Source of the DNA: Corynebacterium liangguodongii | Lineage (GTDB): Bacteria; Actinomycetota; Actinomycetes; Mycobacteriales; Mycobacteriaceae | DNA length: 64,000 bases | Direction of reading: 5' to 3' | Assembly: GCF_003070865.1 (NCBI RefSeq) | Contig: NZ_CP026948.1 | Coordinates: forward strand, 124,001 to 188,000 | Notes under the pieces: model-generated | Told to the model about the DNA's origin: nothing | What the model saw: only the letters and a program-made list of their open reading frames with translations | Database searches by the model: none | Shown here: positions 17,501-25,706 of the stretch, piece after piece | Numbering within the stretch: the first letter of the stretch is position 1 | Layout: each line of letters starts with the position of its first letter | Position numbers and translations under genes: made by a program

Positions 17501-17961
17501 TCGTCCTCCCACCCGGTATCGCCGGCCCCAGAAAAGAAGACAAAGATCCGGACACCTTTGCAATTAGCACCGAGGAATCGGAGCGCCGCGGAGTTGACCT
17601 GACGATGGCGGTGGAACGTGCGCTCGGGCGCACGCCTGTTGAAATGCCGCACAACAACAAGGGTTTTGATATTCGCTCCACCGACGCGAACGGGGATGTC
17701 TACTTCATCGAGGTTAAGGCTCGTACTCGCGGCGCCGATTTGTTCACAGTGACTGCGAGCGAGATCCAGTTCGCCCAGAACCAGAGCGAGGACAACCGCC
17801 ATATCCTCTCGCTGGTGAGCCTGTCTCCCGACGGGCCCGCGCATGATGACATCCGCTATGTGTACCGCGCCTTCGACACCTACCGCCCCGGCCTAGGGAC
17901 GGACTCCTCTAACGAAAAGTGGGCCTACCACTGGAACAAGGGGATCGATCCGCGGGCCTAG
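14527..17961 (+). CDS. SNF2-type helicase of an Hma-like defence system
   Basis: This 1144-residue superfamily-2 helicase is predicted to translocate on DNA as the motor of an anti-phage system. Walker A is DDPGAGKT (105-112) and motif II is DEAH (203-206). Motif III-like MTATPH, and later the helicase-C motifs ATDAAGEGLNLQ and QRFGRIHRIGQ, are present. A C-terminal DUF3883 domain (about 1040-1120) contains GFDIRS and FIEVKAR. A coiled central part lies between. It is the first gene of a three-gene set with a DUF1156 methylase 25 bases downstream and a DUF499 ATPase, the content of the helicase-methylase-ATPase (Hma) type. The frame is intact throughout. Confidence 0.92.
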   Translation: MHIYNHTARTTPSSVGEAVASSVDHSVDIVFAEGLEFTAAAVSPTFTADAADFRLAAEALRITYAGLYDPMAAVHSSAVDPLPHQIRAVYGELLPRIPLRFLLADDPGAGKTIMAGLYLKELLLRSALKRALIIAPGGLVDQWCTELEEKFGLRFEVFDPTMVDEDGWPDTHPFLVAKMDQVARRDDLVDAVAQVDWDVVVVDEAHRMSAHYSSWAGGVKATRRFELGRALVSSASNALLMTATPHAGKEEDFQLFMSLLDPDRFEGEFRTGVHTTDTEGLMRRMVKEDLLTFEGKPLFPERRAYTVVYDLTDAERALYDDVTDYVRTQMGRAERIKDRKRGNAVGFALMVLQRRLASSPEAIVLSLKRRRDRLDERARLLEQGYMDPVVDPRLSEDDVERLSSYDEEYSAAEVEDVEQEVLDAATASQTVEELRAEIVALDVLLAQAQSVRNAEEDSKWVQLRSILNTSVLGTPTADGAPRKLIVFTEHRDTLDYLNRRITALLGSQDAVVAIHGGVARKERTRIQEEFTRNPNVVVLVATDAAGEGLNLQRAHLMVNYDLPWNPNRIEQRFGRIHRIGQREVCHLWNLVAGGTREGDVFAALLGKIEVMGQAYNGSLFNVLGNGDAFENESLKDLLVKAIRYGDDPATRRRMNEVIDAGITHGLRELVEETALDHDTLGEADVAEIKRAMEVARERKLQPGAIDAFVRSALERFGGGIFEREQGRYEVTHVPAAVCARAQAAGGAVARSYERVTFSPQRVSVEGAPEAVLLAPGHPLLDALVNHTIDQLSDTLTTGTVLVDRRDTPVAVPHLLYIVEQTIHTAEAENDVVSHHFDYVVIPADPQETDIAVETGSSPAHLSFDAASEEEYAYALAHGLTKKPAAEVTVTALREAYEDGALPRLSELVRRRNAELDRTAQQVRDRLTAESNRWYSQAMRLAGDGDKHDEEISEAAARRKGEELQERLGQRLADIERQRRLVAAPGVIRGVALVLPPGIAGPRKEDKDPDTFAISTEESERRGVDLTMAVERALGRTPVEMPHNNKGFDIRSTDANGDVYFIEVKARTRGADLFTVTASEIQFAQNQSEDNRHILSLVSLSPDGPAHDDIRYVYRAFDTYRPGLGTDSSNEKWAYHWNKGIDPRA

Positions 17962-17986
17962 TTAGCAGCGTTGATACCCTGATGCA

Positions 17987-20755
17987 GTGACTGACACCCC
18001 GCGCAAGAAGCTCATCGAGGTCGCCCTGCCGCTCGAGGTCATCAACGCCGAGTCTGCCCGCGAGAAATCCATCCGCCACGGCCACCCTTCGACGCTGCAC
18101 CTCTACTGGGCGCGGCGCCCGCTCGCGGCCGCACGCGCGGTGCTCTTCGCGCAGCTTGTCGACGACCCCTCCTCCCACCCCGAGCTTTTCCCCACGGAGG
18201 AGGAACAAGACGCCGAGCGCGCCCGCCTGCACGAGCTGCTGGAAAAGCTCGTGGTGTGGGAGAACTCCAACGACGAGAAGCTTCTTGCGCAGGCGCGCGA
18301 GGAGATTAGAAAATCCAACGGCGGTGAACTACCCGCCGTGGTGGATCCCTTCGCCGGTGGTGGTGCGATCCCGCTCGAGGCGCAGCGCCTCGGGCTTGAG
18401 GCGCATGCCAGCGACCTTAACCCGCTGGCGGTGCTCATCAACAAGGCCATGATTGAGATCCCGCCGAAGTTTGCCGGCCAAGCCCCTGTGAACCCGGACG
18501 CTCCCGCGCCTACGAACGGCTGGTCGCGCGCGGAGGGGCTCGCAGACGACGTGCGCTTCTACGGCGAGTGGATGCGCGACGAGGCGGAAAAGCGCATCGG
18601 TCACCTCTACCCGAAGGTCACGGCGCCAGGCGGCACCGAGCACACGGTGATCGCGTGGATCTGGGCGCGCACGGTGAAAAACCCGAACCCCGCCAACCCC
18701 ATCGAGGTGCCGCTCGTGCGCTCGTGGTGGTTGAGCAAGAAGAAGGGCAAGGAAGCCTGGGTCGAGGCCAAGGTCGTCGACGGCGAGGTGCGCTACGAGG
18801 TCCGCCACGACGCCGAGGGGCCGAAGGGCGATGCGGATGGGACTGTGTCGCGCAAGGGGGCGGTATCGATTGCCGACGGCACGCCGATCGACTTCAAGTA
18901 TATCCGGTCGGAGGGGAAGGTTGGACGGATGGGACGTCACCTCATCGCAATCGTTGGTGAAGACAAGCGAGGGAGGATATACGTCTCACCGTCTGAGCAT
19001 CAAGTCGATGTTGCAGCAGTGGACAGGCCTATTGGCGTGCCTAGCGGTACACTCCCGAAGAACCCTCGGGATTTCAAGACACCCAACTATGGCATGACCG
19101 AGTGGGCAGACCTCTTCACCAACCGTCAGCTCGTCGCACTCACCACGCTGAGTGACCTGGTCTCCGAGGCGCGCGAAAAGGTGCTTAGCGGTGCCCTTGC
19201 GTCGGGTATGGAGCGCGGTGCCCGACTAGACGCCGGCGGCAGCGGAGCGGAGGCGTATGCGGATGCTGTGTCTATTCTCCTTGGGATGGCTGTCGATAGG
19301 CAAACAGATCGGCTTTCGTCGCTTGCTTCGTGGCAATCGAATGGAGAAAAGGTTAGGAACGTCTTCGGGCGCCAAGCTATACCAATGGTCTGGGACTTTG
19401 CTGATGTCAATCCGTTCTCGGGTTCATCCGGCGGGTTTCTGGGCAACGTCGAATGGGTGGCTGAAGCTATCCAGCACGTTTCGGCTCAATCGCCTGGATT
19501 CGCGGTCCAAGCCAATGCGGTTGAAGAGGATTACAGCGGGATGGTTATTTCAACTGACCCGCCTTACTACGACAACATCGGTTACTCGGATCTGTCGGAC
19601 TACTTCTACGTGTGGCTGCGGCGCTCTTTGCGAGAGATTCTTCCGAGCGTTTTTGGCACAATGCTCACGCCGAAGGCCGAGGAACTGGTTGCGAACCCGT
19701 ATCGCCACGGTGGGAAGGAGGGCGCGGAGCAGTTCTTCGTCGAAGGTTTCAACAAGGTCTTCGCGCGGATGCGCGAAGGCGCTAGGAGCGATGTCCCGCT
19801 GACCGTCTACTACGCGTATAAGCAACAGGACACGCGCGATGCGGGCACATCGTCAACGGGCTGGCACACTCTGCTCGACGGGCTGATGAATGCAGGGTGG
19901 GAGATCACCGCAACTTGGCCGATGCGTAGCGAGCGCGGCGGCAGGATGATCAGTGTGGGTACGAACGCGTTGGCGTCGTCAATCGTGCTCGCCTGCCGCC
20001 CGCGCCGCGAAGGCGCGCCGACAACCACGCGCCGGGCGTTCGTCCGCGAACTCAAGCGCGAGCTGCCGGAGTCGCTGCGCGCACTCATGCAGGCGACCAT
20101 CGCGCCGGTGGACCTTGCCCAGGCCGCGATCGGCCCGGGCATCGCGGTGTACTCCCGCTACTCGCTCGTGCGCGAGCCCGACGGGTCCAACATGGGCGTG
20201 CGCGATGCTCTCATCCTCATCAACCAGGTTCTCGACGAGGTCCTCGGCGAGCAGGAGGCAGACCTCGACCCGGACTCGCGGTTCGCGCTGCGCTGGTACC
20301 GCACCTACGCGTGGGGCAAAGAGAGCTCAGGCATCGCCGACCAGCTTGCCCGCTCCTCCGACACGTCGCTCGGCGGGCTGGTGCGCGGCGGCATCCTCGA
20401 GGCCAGCGGCGGCAAGGCGCGCCTCATCCCGCCGGAGGAACTCGCCGAGGCATGGGACGTGGCCAGCGACGAATCCGTGAGTATCTGGGAAGCCACCGTG
20501 CGGCTAACGGGTGCGCTCAGCGTCGACGGCATCGACAGGGTCGCCGGCATGCTCAACGACATCAAAGGCCACGTCGATGAAGACGCCGTCAAGGAGCTCG
20601 GGTTCCTGCTCTACCACGAGGCAGAAAAGAACGGTGATACCTCCCACGGTGTCATGTTCAACGCGCTGGTGACCTCGTGGAACGACCTCGTGGAGAAGGC
20701 GCGCCAGCTCGCCGCGGAGCTTCCTGCAGGTGCCCAGGGCCACCTGGAGTTTTAA
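17987..20755 (+). CDS. DUF1156 DNA methylase of an Hma-like system
   Basis: This 922-residue protein is a predicted N6-adenine or N4-cytosine DNA methyltransferase that would mark self DNA. SAM-binding motif I is DPFAGGGAIPLEA at about residues 120-132. The catalytic motif IV is TDPPYYDNIGYSD at about 522-534. An N-terminal DUF1156 segment includes the characteristic SAREKSIRHGHPSTLHLYW. The start is GTG 17987. Motif order (I before IV) and the large insert between them fit this family. It lies in the same operon as the helicase, with 25 bases between. The recognition sequence is not predictable here. Confidence 0.92.
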   Translation: MTDTPRKKLIEVALPLEVINAESAREKSIRHGHPSTLHLYWARRPLAAARAVLFAQLVDDPSSHPELFPTEEEQDAERARLHELLEKLVVWENSNDEKLLAQAREEIRKSNGGELPAVVDPFAGGGAIPLEAQRLGLEAHASDLNPLAVLINKAMIEIPPKFAGQAPVNPDAPAPTNGWSRAEGLADDVRFYGEWMRDEAEKRIGHLYPKVTAPGGTEHTVIAWIWARTVKNPNPANPIEVPLVRSWWLSKKKGKEAWVEAKVVDGEVRYEVRHDAEGPKGDADGTVSRKGAVSIADGTPIDFKYIRSEGKVGRMGRHLIAIVGEDKRGRIYVSPSEHQVDVAAVDRPIGVPSGTLPKNPRDFKTPNYGMTEWADLFTNRQLVALTTLSDLVSEAREKVLSGALASGMERGARLDAGGSGAEAYADAVSILLGMAVDRQTDRLSSLASWQSNGEKVRNVFGRQAIPMVWDFADVNPFSGSSGGFLGNVEWVAEAIQHVSAQSPGFAVQANAVEEDYSGMVISTDPPYYDNIGYSDLSDYFYVWLRRSLREILPSVFGTMLTPKAEELVANPYRHGGKEGAEQFFVEGFNKVFARMREGARSDVPLTVYYAYKQQDTRDAGTSSTGWHTLLDGLMNAGWEITATWPMRSERGGRMISVGTNALASSIVLACRPRREGAPTTTRRAFVRELKRELPESLRALMQATIAPVDLAQAAIGPGIAVYSRYSLVREPDGSNMGVRDALILINQVLDEVLGEQEADLDPDSRFALRWYRTYAWGKESSGIADQLARSSDTSLGGLVRGGILEASGGKARLIPPEELAEAWDVASDESVSIWEATVRLTGALSVDGIDRVAGMLNDIKGHVDEDAVKELGFLLYHEAEKNGDTSHGVMFNALVTSWNDLVEKARQLAAELPAGAQGHLEF

Positions 20756-20815
20756 AGAAAATAGTCTCCCGCGTCTGGTCCTTGCGTACATTGGTAATGC
20801 AAGAGAAGAAAACAT

Positions 20816-20832
20816 GCCCCGGGAAACGGGGC
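20816..20832 (+). other. Small GC hairpin between methylase and ATPase genes
   Basis: GCCCCG-ggaaa-CGGGGC forms a perfect 6-bp stem followed by TATTT, 23 bases before the ATPase ATG. It could be a weak attenuator or an RNA-processing site setting the ratio of ATPase to methylase. The 99-base gap has no open frame. Confidence 0.4.
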
Positions 20833-20854
20833 TATTTGGCCTGCGCAGGGAGAC

Positions 20855-23800
20855 ATGATGGCAGAAAGCAACAACCAGCTCTTGACGGCAGCATTCGGCC
20901 ACCTCGTAGAGGGCTTGCGAGACGTCGTCGATGAGGTCATGCGAACCGTGCCCCAACTTCAAGATGGCTCTGGAGACCCGTGGAACGATGTGTGGGCGCG
21001 GCGTGAGGCACAGTTAGGGGGTCGGTCTATCCGCACAGTGTCATTAGATGACCCCCAAACGCTGCTGCGCGCGATCACCGAGTACGGCAAGTCCTTCAAC
21101 GACGTCCTGGCGCGCCCCCAGCAGGCCTATGCGTCCGAGCTGAGGGAAACCCGCAATCAGTGGGCGCATGGAGCAGTATTTAGCTCAGAGGACACGATTC
21201 GTGCGCTCGATTCCATCGAGCGCCTACTCCGGGCCGTGGACTCTGCCGACTCGGCCGACGACGTGGCCAAACAACGAAAGCTTTTGCAACGAAGGGTGTT
21301 CCAGGAGCAGACGCGGAGCGATACCCGCACGAGGGCCGTCTCGGTGGAACCCAGCGCGGGTATGAAACCCTGGCGTGAGGTGATCCTGCCGCACGACGAC
21401 GTGCTTAACGGCAACTTTACCGCCGCGGAGTTCGCCGCCGACCTGCACAAAGTGCACACGCACGGGACTGACGCTGCGGAGTACGCTGACCCGGTTGAGT
21501 TCTTCAACCGCACCTACCTCACAGAAGGTTTGACCGATCTGCTCTCGCGCGCTCTTAAGCGCTTCGGCGGTGACGACAACGCCAGCCCCGTGGTGAACCT
21601 GCAAACGAATTTCGGCGGCGGCAAGACCCACTCCATGCTGGCGCTCTACCACCTGTTCAGTGGGCTCCCCGCGCGGGCATACCCCCAGGACGTCCAGGAG
21701 CTCGTGGCTGAAAACGGCAACGTGGACCTGGAAGGCCTCGGGTTGCGCCGCGTTGTGCTCGTAGGCACGTACCTGCACCCGGGGAGTGTTGATACAAAGC
21801 CCGATGGCACGCAGGTGCACACGCTCTGGGGCGAACTCGCCTGGCAGCTCGGCGGGCGGGAAGCGTACGAGATCGTCGCGGAGGCCGACCGCACCGGTAC
21901 GAACCCGGGCGAGTCTCTGCACAGGCTTTTGCGCGAGTATTCCCCGTCGCTCATCCTTATCGACGAATGGGTGGCCTACGCCCGCCAGCTCGTCGATGCA
22001 ACGGGGCTGCACGCGGGCAGCTTTGAAACGCAATTTACCTTTGCGCAAACGCTTACGGAGGCAGTTCGTACGACCCCGCGTACGATGCTGTTGGTCTCCA
22101 TCCCGGCGTCCGAGGAGGCCGCCGACGGTGAGGCCAGGGATCACGAGGTCGGCGGCGCCCGCGGCAAGGCGGCACTGCAGAACCTGCAAAACGTCATCGG
22201 GCGTGTGGCGGACCAGTGGCGCCCCTCGACGAAGGAGGAGTCCTTCGAAATCGTCCGGCGCCGCGTATTCCGGGACCCCGATGCCGATCAGCTGCGCCAA
22301 ATAAGCGCGACGGCGCGCCTGTTCGCGGAGATGTACCGGAAAGATTCCCCGCTCTTCCCCAGCGAGGCGGCCACCGCAAGCAACGACTATGAGACCCGCA
22401 TCAAGCGCTCGTACCCGATCCACCCCGATCTCATGGACAGGCTCTACGAGGATTGGTCGGCTCTCGAGCGGTTTCAGCGCACCCGCGGCGTGCTCAAGCT
22501 CGTCTCCACCATCGTCTCCACGCTGTGGGCCACGAACGACACATCGCCGATGATCATGCCGGGGACCGTGCCCGTGGGATCGAACGCTGTCGGCACCGAA
22601 CTCACGCAGTATTTGGAAGATTCCTGGAAGCCTATTATCGACGCCGACATTGACGGGGAAGGATCGACAGCGGCGGTCGTCGATAAGCAAAAGCCCGTGC
22701 TCGGCGCGCGATCGGTGACCCAGCGCATCGCGCGCACAATCTTTATGGGGGCTGCCCCCCGCACCTCCCGAAAGGGCCTGGATAAGCAGTACGTCTGGTT
22801 GGGCGTGGCAGTTCCAGGGGACCAGCTGGGCAACTTCGGCAGCGCCCTCGAGCAGCTCTCCCAGCGCTCGACCTACTTCTACGAGGAAAACGGCCACTAC
22901 TGGTTCGATACCCAGCCCTCTGTGGCTAAGACAGCCGCGGACTACGCCGAAAGGCTGCGCGAAGACCCCGACACCGTATGGAACGAAGTGGTTACCAGGC
23001 TGCAGCGCACCGCCAAGCCGGACAACCACTTCCAGCGGATTCACGCGGCTCCGACGGCCAGCGGTGACGTTCCAGACCAGGACACCGTCGCCCTCGTCAT
23101 CGTCCACCCCAAGTACCCGTATTCGCGCAGCGGGAAGGTTAACCCCGCGCGCGATTGGGTCCATGACACGATCGAGCAGCGGGGGTCAACTCCGCGAGTG
23201 TTCCGCAATACCTTGGTCTTCGCCGCGGCCGACAGCGCCGAGCTCGAGAGCCTGGATGCCGCAGTGCGCAACTTCCTCGCGTGGGATTCTGTTGTCAAAG
23301 ACGCGGACGCGCTCAACCTCTCTGCGCAGCAGACGCGCCAGGCCGTTGAGAACCGGAGGAGATTCAACGAATCCGTCGACGATAAGATCATCTCGGCCTA
23401 CTCGCACCTGCTCTACCCCGAGATGGATGACGCCACGCAGCCCTTCACGGTGGAGCACGACAAAATGGGATCCGGCACCGGCACAATCCCGGAGCGAGCT
23501 GCTGCCCAGCTAATTCGCGGCGGGCAGCTCGTTGCGGACCTCGGCGCGGAGACTCTCGGGATGACCCTGCGCGACCAGCTTGGCGCCATCTGGAGCGAGC
23601 GGGGGGAGATTACGGTCGGTGAGCTGTGGGGATACTTTACGCGCTTCCCCTATATGATGCGGCTTGCGCGCAGGGAGGTTCTCGATTCCGCCATCGCGGG
23701 TGCGACCCAACGCATTATGGTCGATTCTGAGAAGTTTGCCATTGCGGCACGTAAGGACCCAGACTCAGGCAGGTACCTCGATATGGTGATCCCGCCGGCG

Positions 23801-24196
23801 GGGACGGGCTACTTCAACGTCACGGACTCGACTGTGTTGCTCTCTATTGAGCTCGCACAAAAGCAGGTCGTTGAACCGGAGCCGGTCGCGCCGACGCCCT
23901 CGCCTGGTCCCGAGGTTGACGCTCCGATCACCCCCACGCCACCCGCGCCACCAACACCTCCCGTGCCCGTGAATACACGCTATCGAGGTGCGGTACCAGT
24001 GGACGGCGAGTCGTACGCGTCGGGCTTCTACACCATCGGCAACGAGATTCTGGCCATGCTCAACGCTTCAGGCGCCAGCGTGAGCGTGACGGTTGAGATT
24101 CACGCCGACCTGCCGGCAGGCTTTCCCGATTCCACGATCCGGGTGATTAAGGAAAACGCGGCGCAGCTCGGGTTTAGGTTCTCGGAGTTTAGCTGA
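20855..24196 (+). CDS. DUF499 ATPase of an Hma-like system
   Basis: This large protein (1113 residues) is annotated in its family as DUF499, a P-loop ATPase found with DUF1156 methylases in defence islands. Walker A is NFGGGKTHS at about residues 250-258. A Walker B-like LILIDEWVAYAR follows at about 370. An N-terminal region resembles Swt1/HEPN-like helical domains (RETRNQWAHG at about 93-102 is a suggestive R-x(n)-N-x-W-A-H). The C-terminal 180 residues contain a Pro-rich linker (about 1010-1045) before a small folded end domain. Tandem ATGs (20855, 20858) give equivalent starts. It is intact. Confidence 0.9.
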   Translation: MMAESNNQLLTAAFGHLVEGLRDVVDEVMRTVPQLQDGSGDPWNDVWARREAQLGGRSIRTVSLDDPQTLLRAITEYGKSFNDVLARPQQAYASELRETRNQWAHGAVFSSEDTIRALDSIERLLRAVDSADSADDVAKQRKLLQRRVFQEQTRSDTRTRAVSVEPSAGMKPWREVILPHDDVLNGNFTAAEFAADLHKVHTHGTDAAEYADPVEFFNRTYLTEGLTDLLSRALKRFGGDDNASPVVNLQTNFGGGKTHSMLALYHLFSGLPARAYPQDVQELVAENGNVDLEGLGLRRVVLVGTYLHPGSVDTKPDGTQVHTLWGELAWQLGGREAYEIVAEADRTGTNPGESLHRLLREYSPSLILIDEWVAYARQLVDATGLHAGSFETQFTFAQTLTEAVRTTPRTMLLVSIPASEEAADGEARDHEVGGARGKAALQNLQNVIGRVADQWRPSTKEESFEIVRRRVFRDPDADQLRQISATARLFAEMYRKDSPLFPSEAATASNDYETRIKRSYPIHPDLMDRLYEDWSALERFQRTRGVLKLVSTIVSTLWATNDTSPMIMPGTVPVGSNAVGTELTQYLEDSWKPIIDADIDGEGSTAAVVDKQKPVLGARSVTQRIARTIFMGAAPRTSRKGLDKQYVWLGVAVPGDQLGNFGSALEQLSQRSTYFYEENGHYWFDTQPSVAKTAADYAERLREDPDTVWNEVVTRLQRTAKPDNHFQRIHAAPTASGDVPDQDTVALVIVHPKYPYSRSGKVNPARDWVHDTIEQRGSTPRVFRNTLVFAAADSAELESLDAAVRNFLAWDSVVKDADALNLSAQQTRQAVENRRRFNESVDDKIISAYSHLLYPEMDDATQPFTVEHDKMGSGTGTIPERAAAQLIRGGQLVADLGAETLGMTLRDQLGAIWSERGEITVGELWGYFTRFPYMMRLARREVLDSAIAGATQRIMVDSEKFAIAARKDPDSGRYLDMVIPPAGTGYFNVTDSTVLLSIELAQKQVVEPEPVAPTPSPGPEVDAPITPTPPAPPTPPVPVNTRYRGAVPVDGESYASGFYTIGNEILAMLNASGASVSVTVEIHADLPAGFPDSTIRVIKENAAQLGFRFSEFS

Positions 24197-24287
24197 GGCT
24201 TGTAGCCTTTCGGCGTCCGATGCCAAATCTGCAAGAATCGACCTAGAAAGTCTGCAAAAATCCGAATAGGCTGGTGGGCGTGGCTAG

Positions 24288-25268
24288 GTGGACCGAGCGG
24301 AGGGCTTCGGCAACTACATCCTCACAGGCTCTGCCATTCCGAGCGATGACATTACGCGGCACAGCGGTGCCGCTCGTTTTCTCCGCATTCGGCAGCGCAC
24401 CCTCACGTGGGCGGAGAAGGGGAAATCGCAGCCGCGCGTCACGCTCGATGAGCTCTTTGGCGGGGCAGATGTTCCGACCGATCCAACCCAGTTCAGCCTT
24501 GATGACAACCTCGAGGCACTCTTAACCTCCGGGTTTCCCGCTCACATTTCGCTTTCGCCCGAACAATCGCGAGGTCCACTTCGTGCTTACCTTTCTGAGA
24601 CGGCGCGCACGGACGTCTACCGTCTCCACGACTTCCGACACGATCCGATTGTCCTCGACCAGCTCCTGGCATCCCTCGCGCGCGTGACCGCCTCAGAGGT
24701 AACCCAGGCCACCATTCGCAAGGACCTCAAGGCGGTGGCGCCCTCGATAAGTGTTGAGTCGGTCGCGATGCTCGTCGATACCTTAGAAAGGATATTTGTC
24801 ATCGAATCGGTCCCTGCGTGGGCTCCCCGGTTGCGCTCAAAGGCGCGACTGAGGACCAGTAGAAAATACCACCTCGCCGACGCATCCCTGGCTGCCGCCG
24901 CTCTAGGAGCGACGGCTGAGAGTCTGCGCCGCGATCCTGAAACGCTTGGCTTTTTATTCGAGTCGGCCGTGGTTCACGACCTTTCGGTCATGGCGGAAGC
25001 CCTCGGGGGTCGCGTGTACCACTACCGCGACTCTAACGGGTATGAAATTGATGCTGTCATCGTGCTTGACGACGCCCGCTGGGCTGCCGTCGAAGTCAAG
25101 CTCGGCTACGGACAGGTCGATGAGGGGGTCCGCCGCCTGCGCAAGGCACTCGACCAAATCGATGCCGGCACGCCCCCATCCTTCGCAGCCGTTATCACCG
25201 CGACTGGGATGAGCTACACCACCGAAGACAAGATCAGCACGTTTCCCTTCCTCGCCCTGGGGCTCTAG
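24288..25268 (+). pseudogene. 5'-truncated AAA-ATPase/DUF4143 gene
   Basis: The open frame (326 codons) begins inside the ATPase domain, at a segment like G-x-YILTGSA followed by RHSGAARFLRIR. That is sensor-region sequence of the large YeeF/DUF4143 ATP-binding family. Walker A and Walker B, normally in the first 100 residues, are absent, while the DUF4143 C-terminal domain, with a nuclease-like core E-I-D-A-V and A-V-E-V-K (about 255-275), is complete. It is therefore a fragment, or at best an ATPase-less derivative. The 91 bases upstream hold two TCTGCAARAATC repeats (24229 and 24253). No function can be assigned. Confidence 0.75.
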
Positions 25269-25289
25269 GGTGCGCCATGCACAGTGAGA

Positions 25290-25313
25290 AACCCCCGGCA
25301 AGCGCCGGGGGTT
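25290..25313 (-). terminator. Terminator of tRNA-Ser(GGA)
   Basis: A perfect 10-bp stem aacccccggc/gccgggggtt with loop AAGC. On the minus strand it ends in GGGGGTTTCTC just after the tRNA. It may also stop + strand transcripts leaving the truncated DUF4143 frame. Confidence 0.75.
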
Positions 25314-25318
25314 GGCAG

Positions 25319-25407
25319 TGGCGGAGGATGTGGGATTTGAACCCACGAGGGTATTGCTACCCGCACGCGTTCCAGGCGTGTGACATAGGCCGCTAGTCGA
25401 ATCCTCC
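25319..25407 (-). tRNA. tRNA-Ser (anticodon GGA)
   Basis: This is a class II tRNA read on the minus strand: acceptor ggaggat/atcctcc, anticodon stem-loop CACGC-CTGGAAC-GCGTG, long variable arm, and encoded CCA at 25319-25321. Its 3' end faces the defence locus. Confidence 0.96.
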
Positions 25408-25489
25408 ATGAAGCGACGCGGAATGCATCGGGGAATTACTCTAGCCCATCGGTGCATACCGGCCAAAACGGCTGGTGGGGTAGTGGCTT

Positions 25490-25518
25490 TTGAGGTTGGA
25501 ATGGCGAGCCGCTAGAGT
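25490..25518 (+). promoter_or_regulatory. Promoter of ffs (SRP RNA)
   Basis: -35 TTGAGG (25490-25495), a 17-base spacer and -10 TAGAGT (25513-25518) are correctly placed for a start at about 25521-25525. Confidence 0.6.
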
Positions 25519-25520
25519 GT

Positions 25521-25616
25521 GGGGCAGGATCCCACGCGGTGTCTATCTTGTGAACTCCCCCAGGGCGGGAACGCAGCAAGGGTCAGCGAGCTCTGGCAGG
25601 TGCGTGGGGTCCCCTT
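25521..25616 (+). ncRNA. ffs: 4.5S signal recognition particle RNA (small bacterial type)
   Basis: This is the RNA scaffold of SRP that binds Ffh. The conserved apical domain is recognisable from GTGAACTCCCCCAGGGCGG through AACGCAGCAAGGGT to CTCTGGCAGG. The ends pair through cccacgc/gcgtggg. A short T-rich run (TTCTTTT) follows and can act as terminator. The ends are approximate. Confidence 0.93.
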
Positions 25617-25706
25617 CTTTTGCCTCTGGCGGGTATTGGAGCGCAGCGCAGAGTCGGAGGCACGTATCATGGGTCCAGATTGTCGACTCACGAAAGTGGT
25701 GCACCC

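Noticed and set aside
21224..23164. 646-codon minus-strand frame
   Set aside because: Antisense shadow of the DUF499 ATPase with no recognisable motif.
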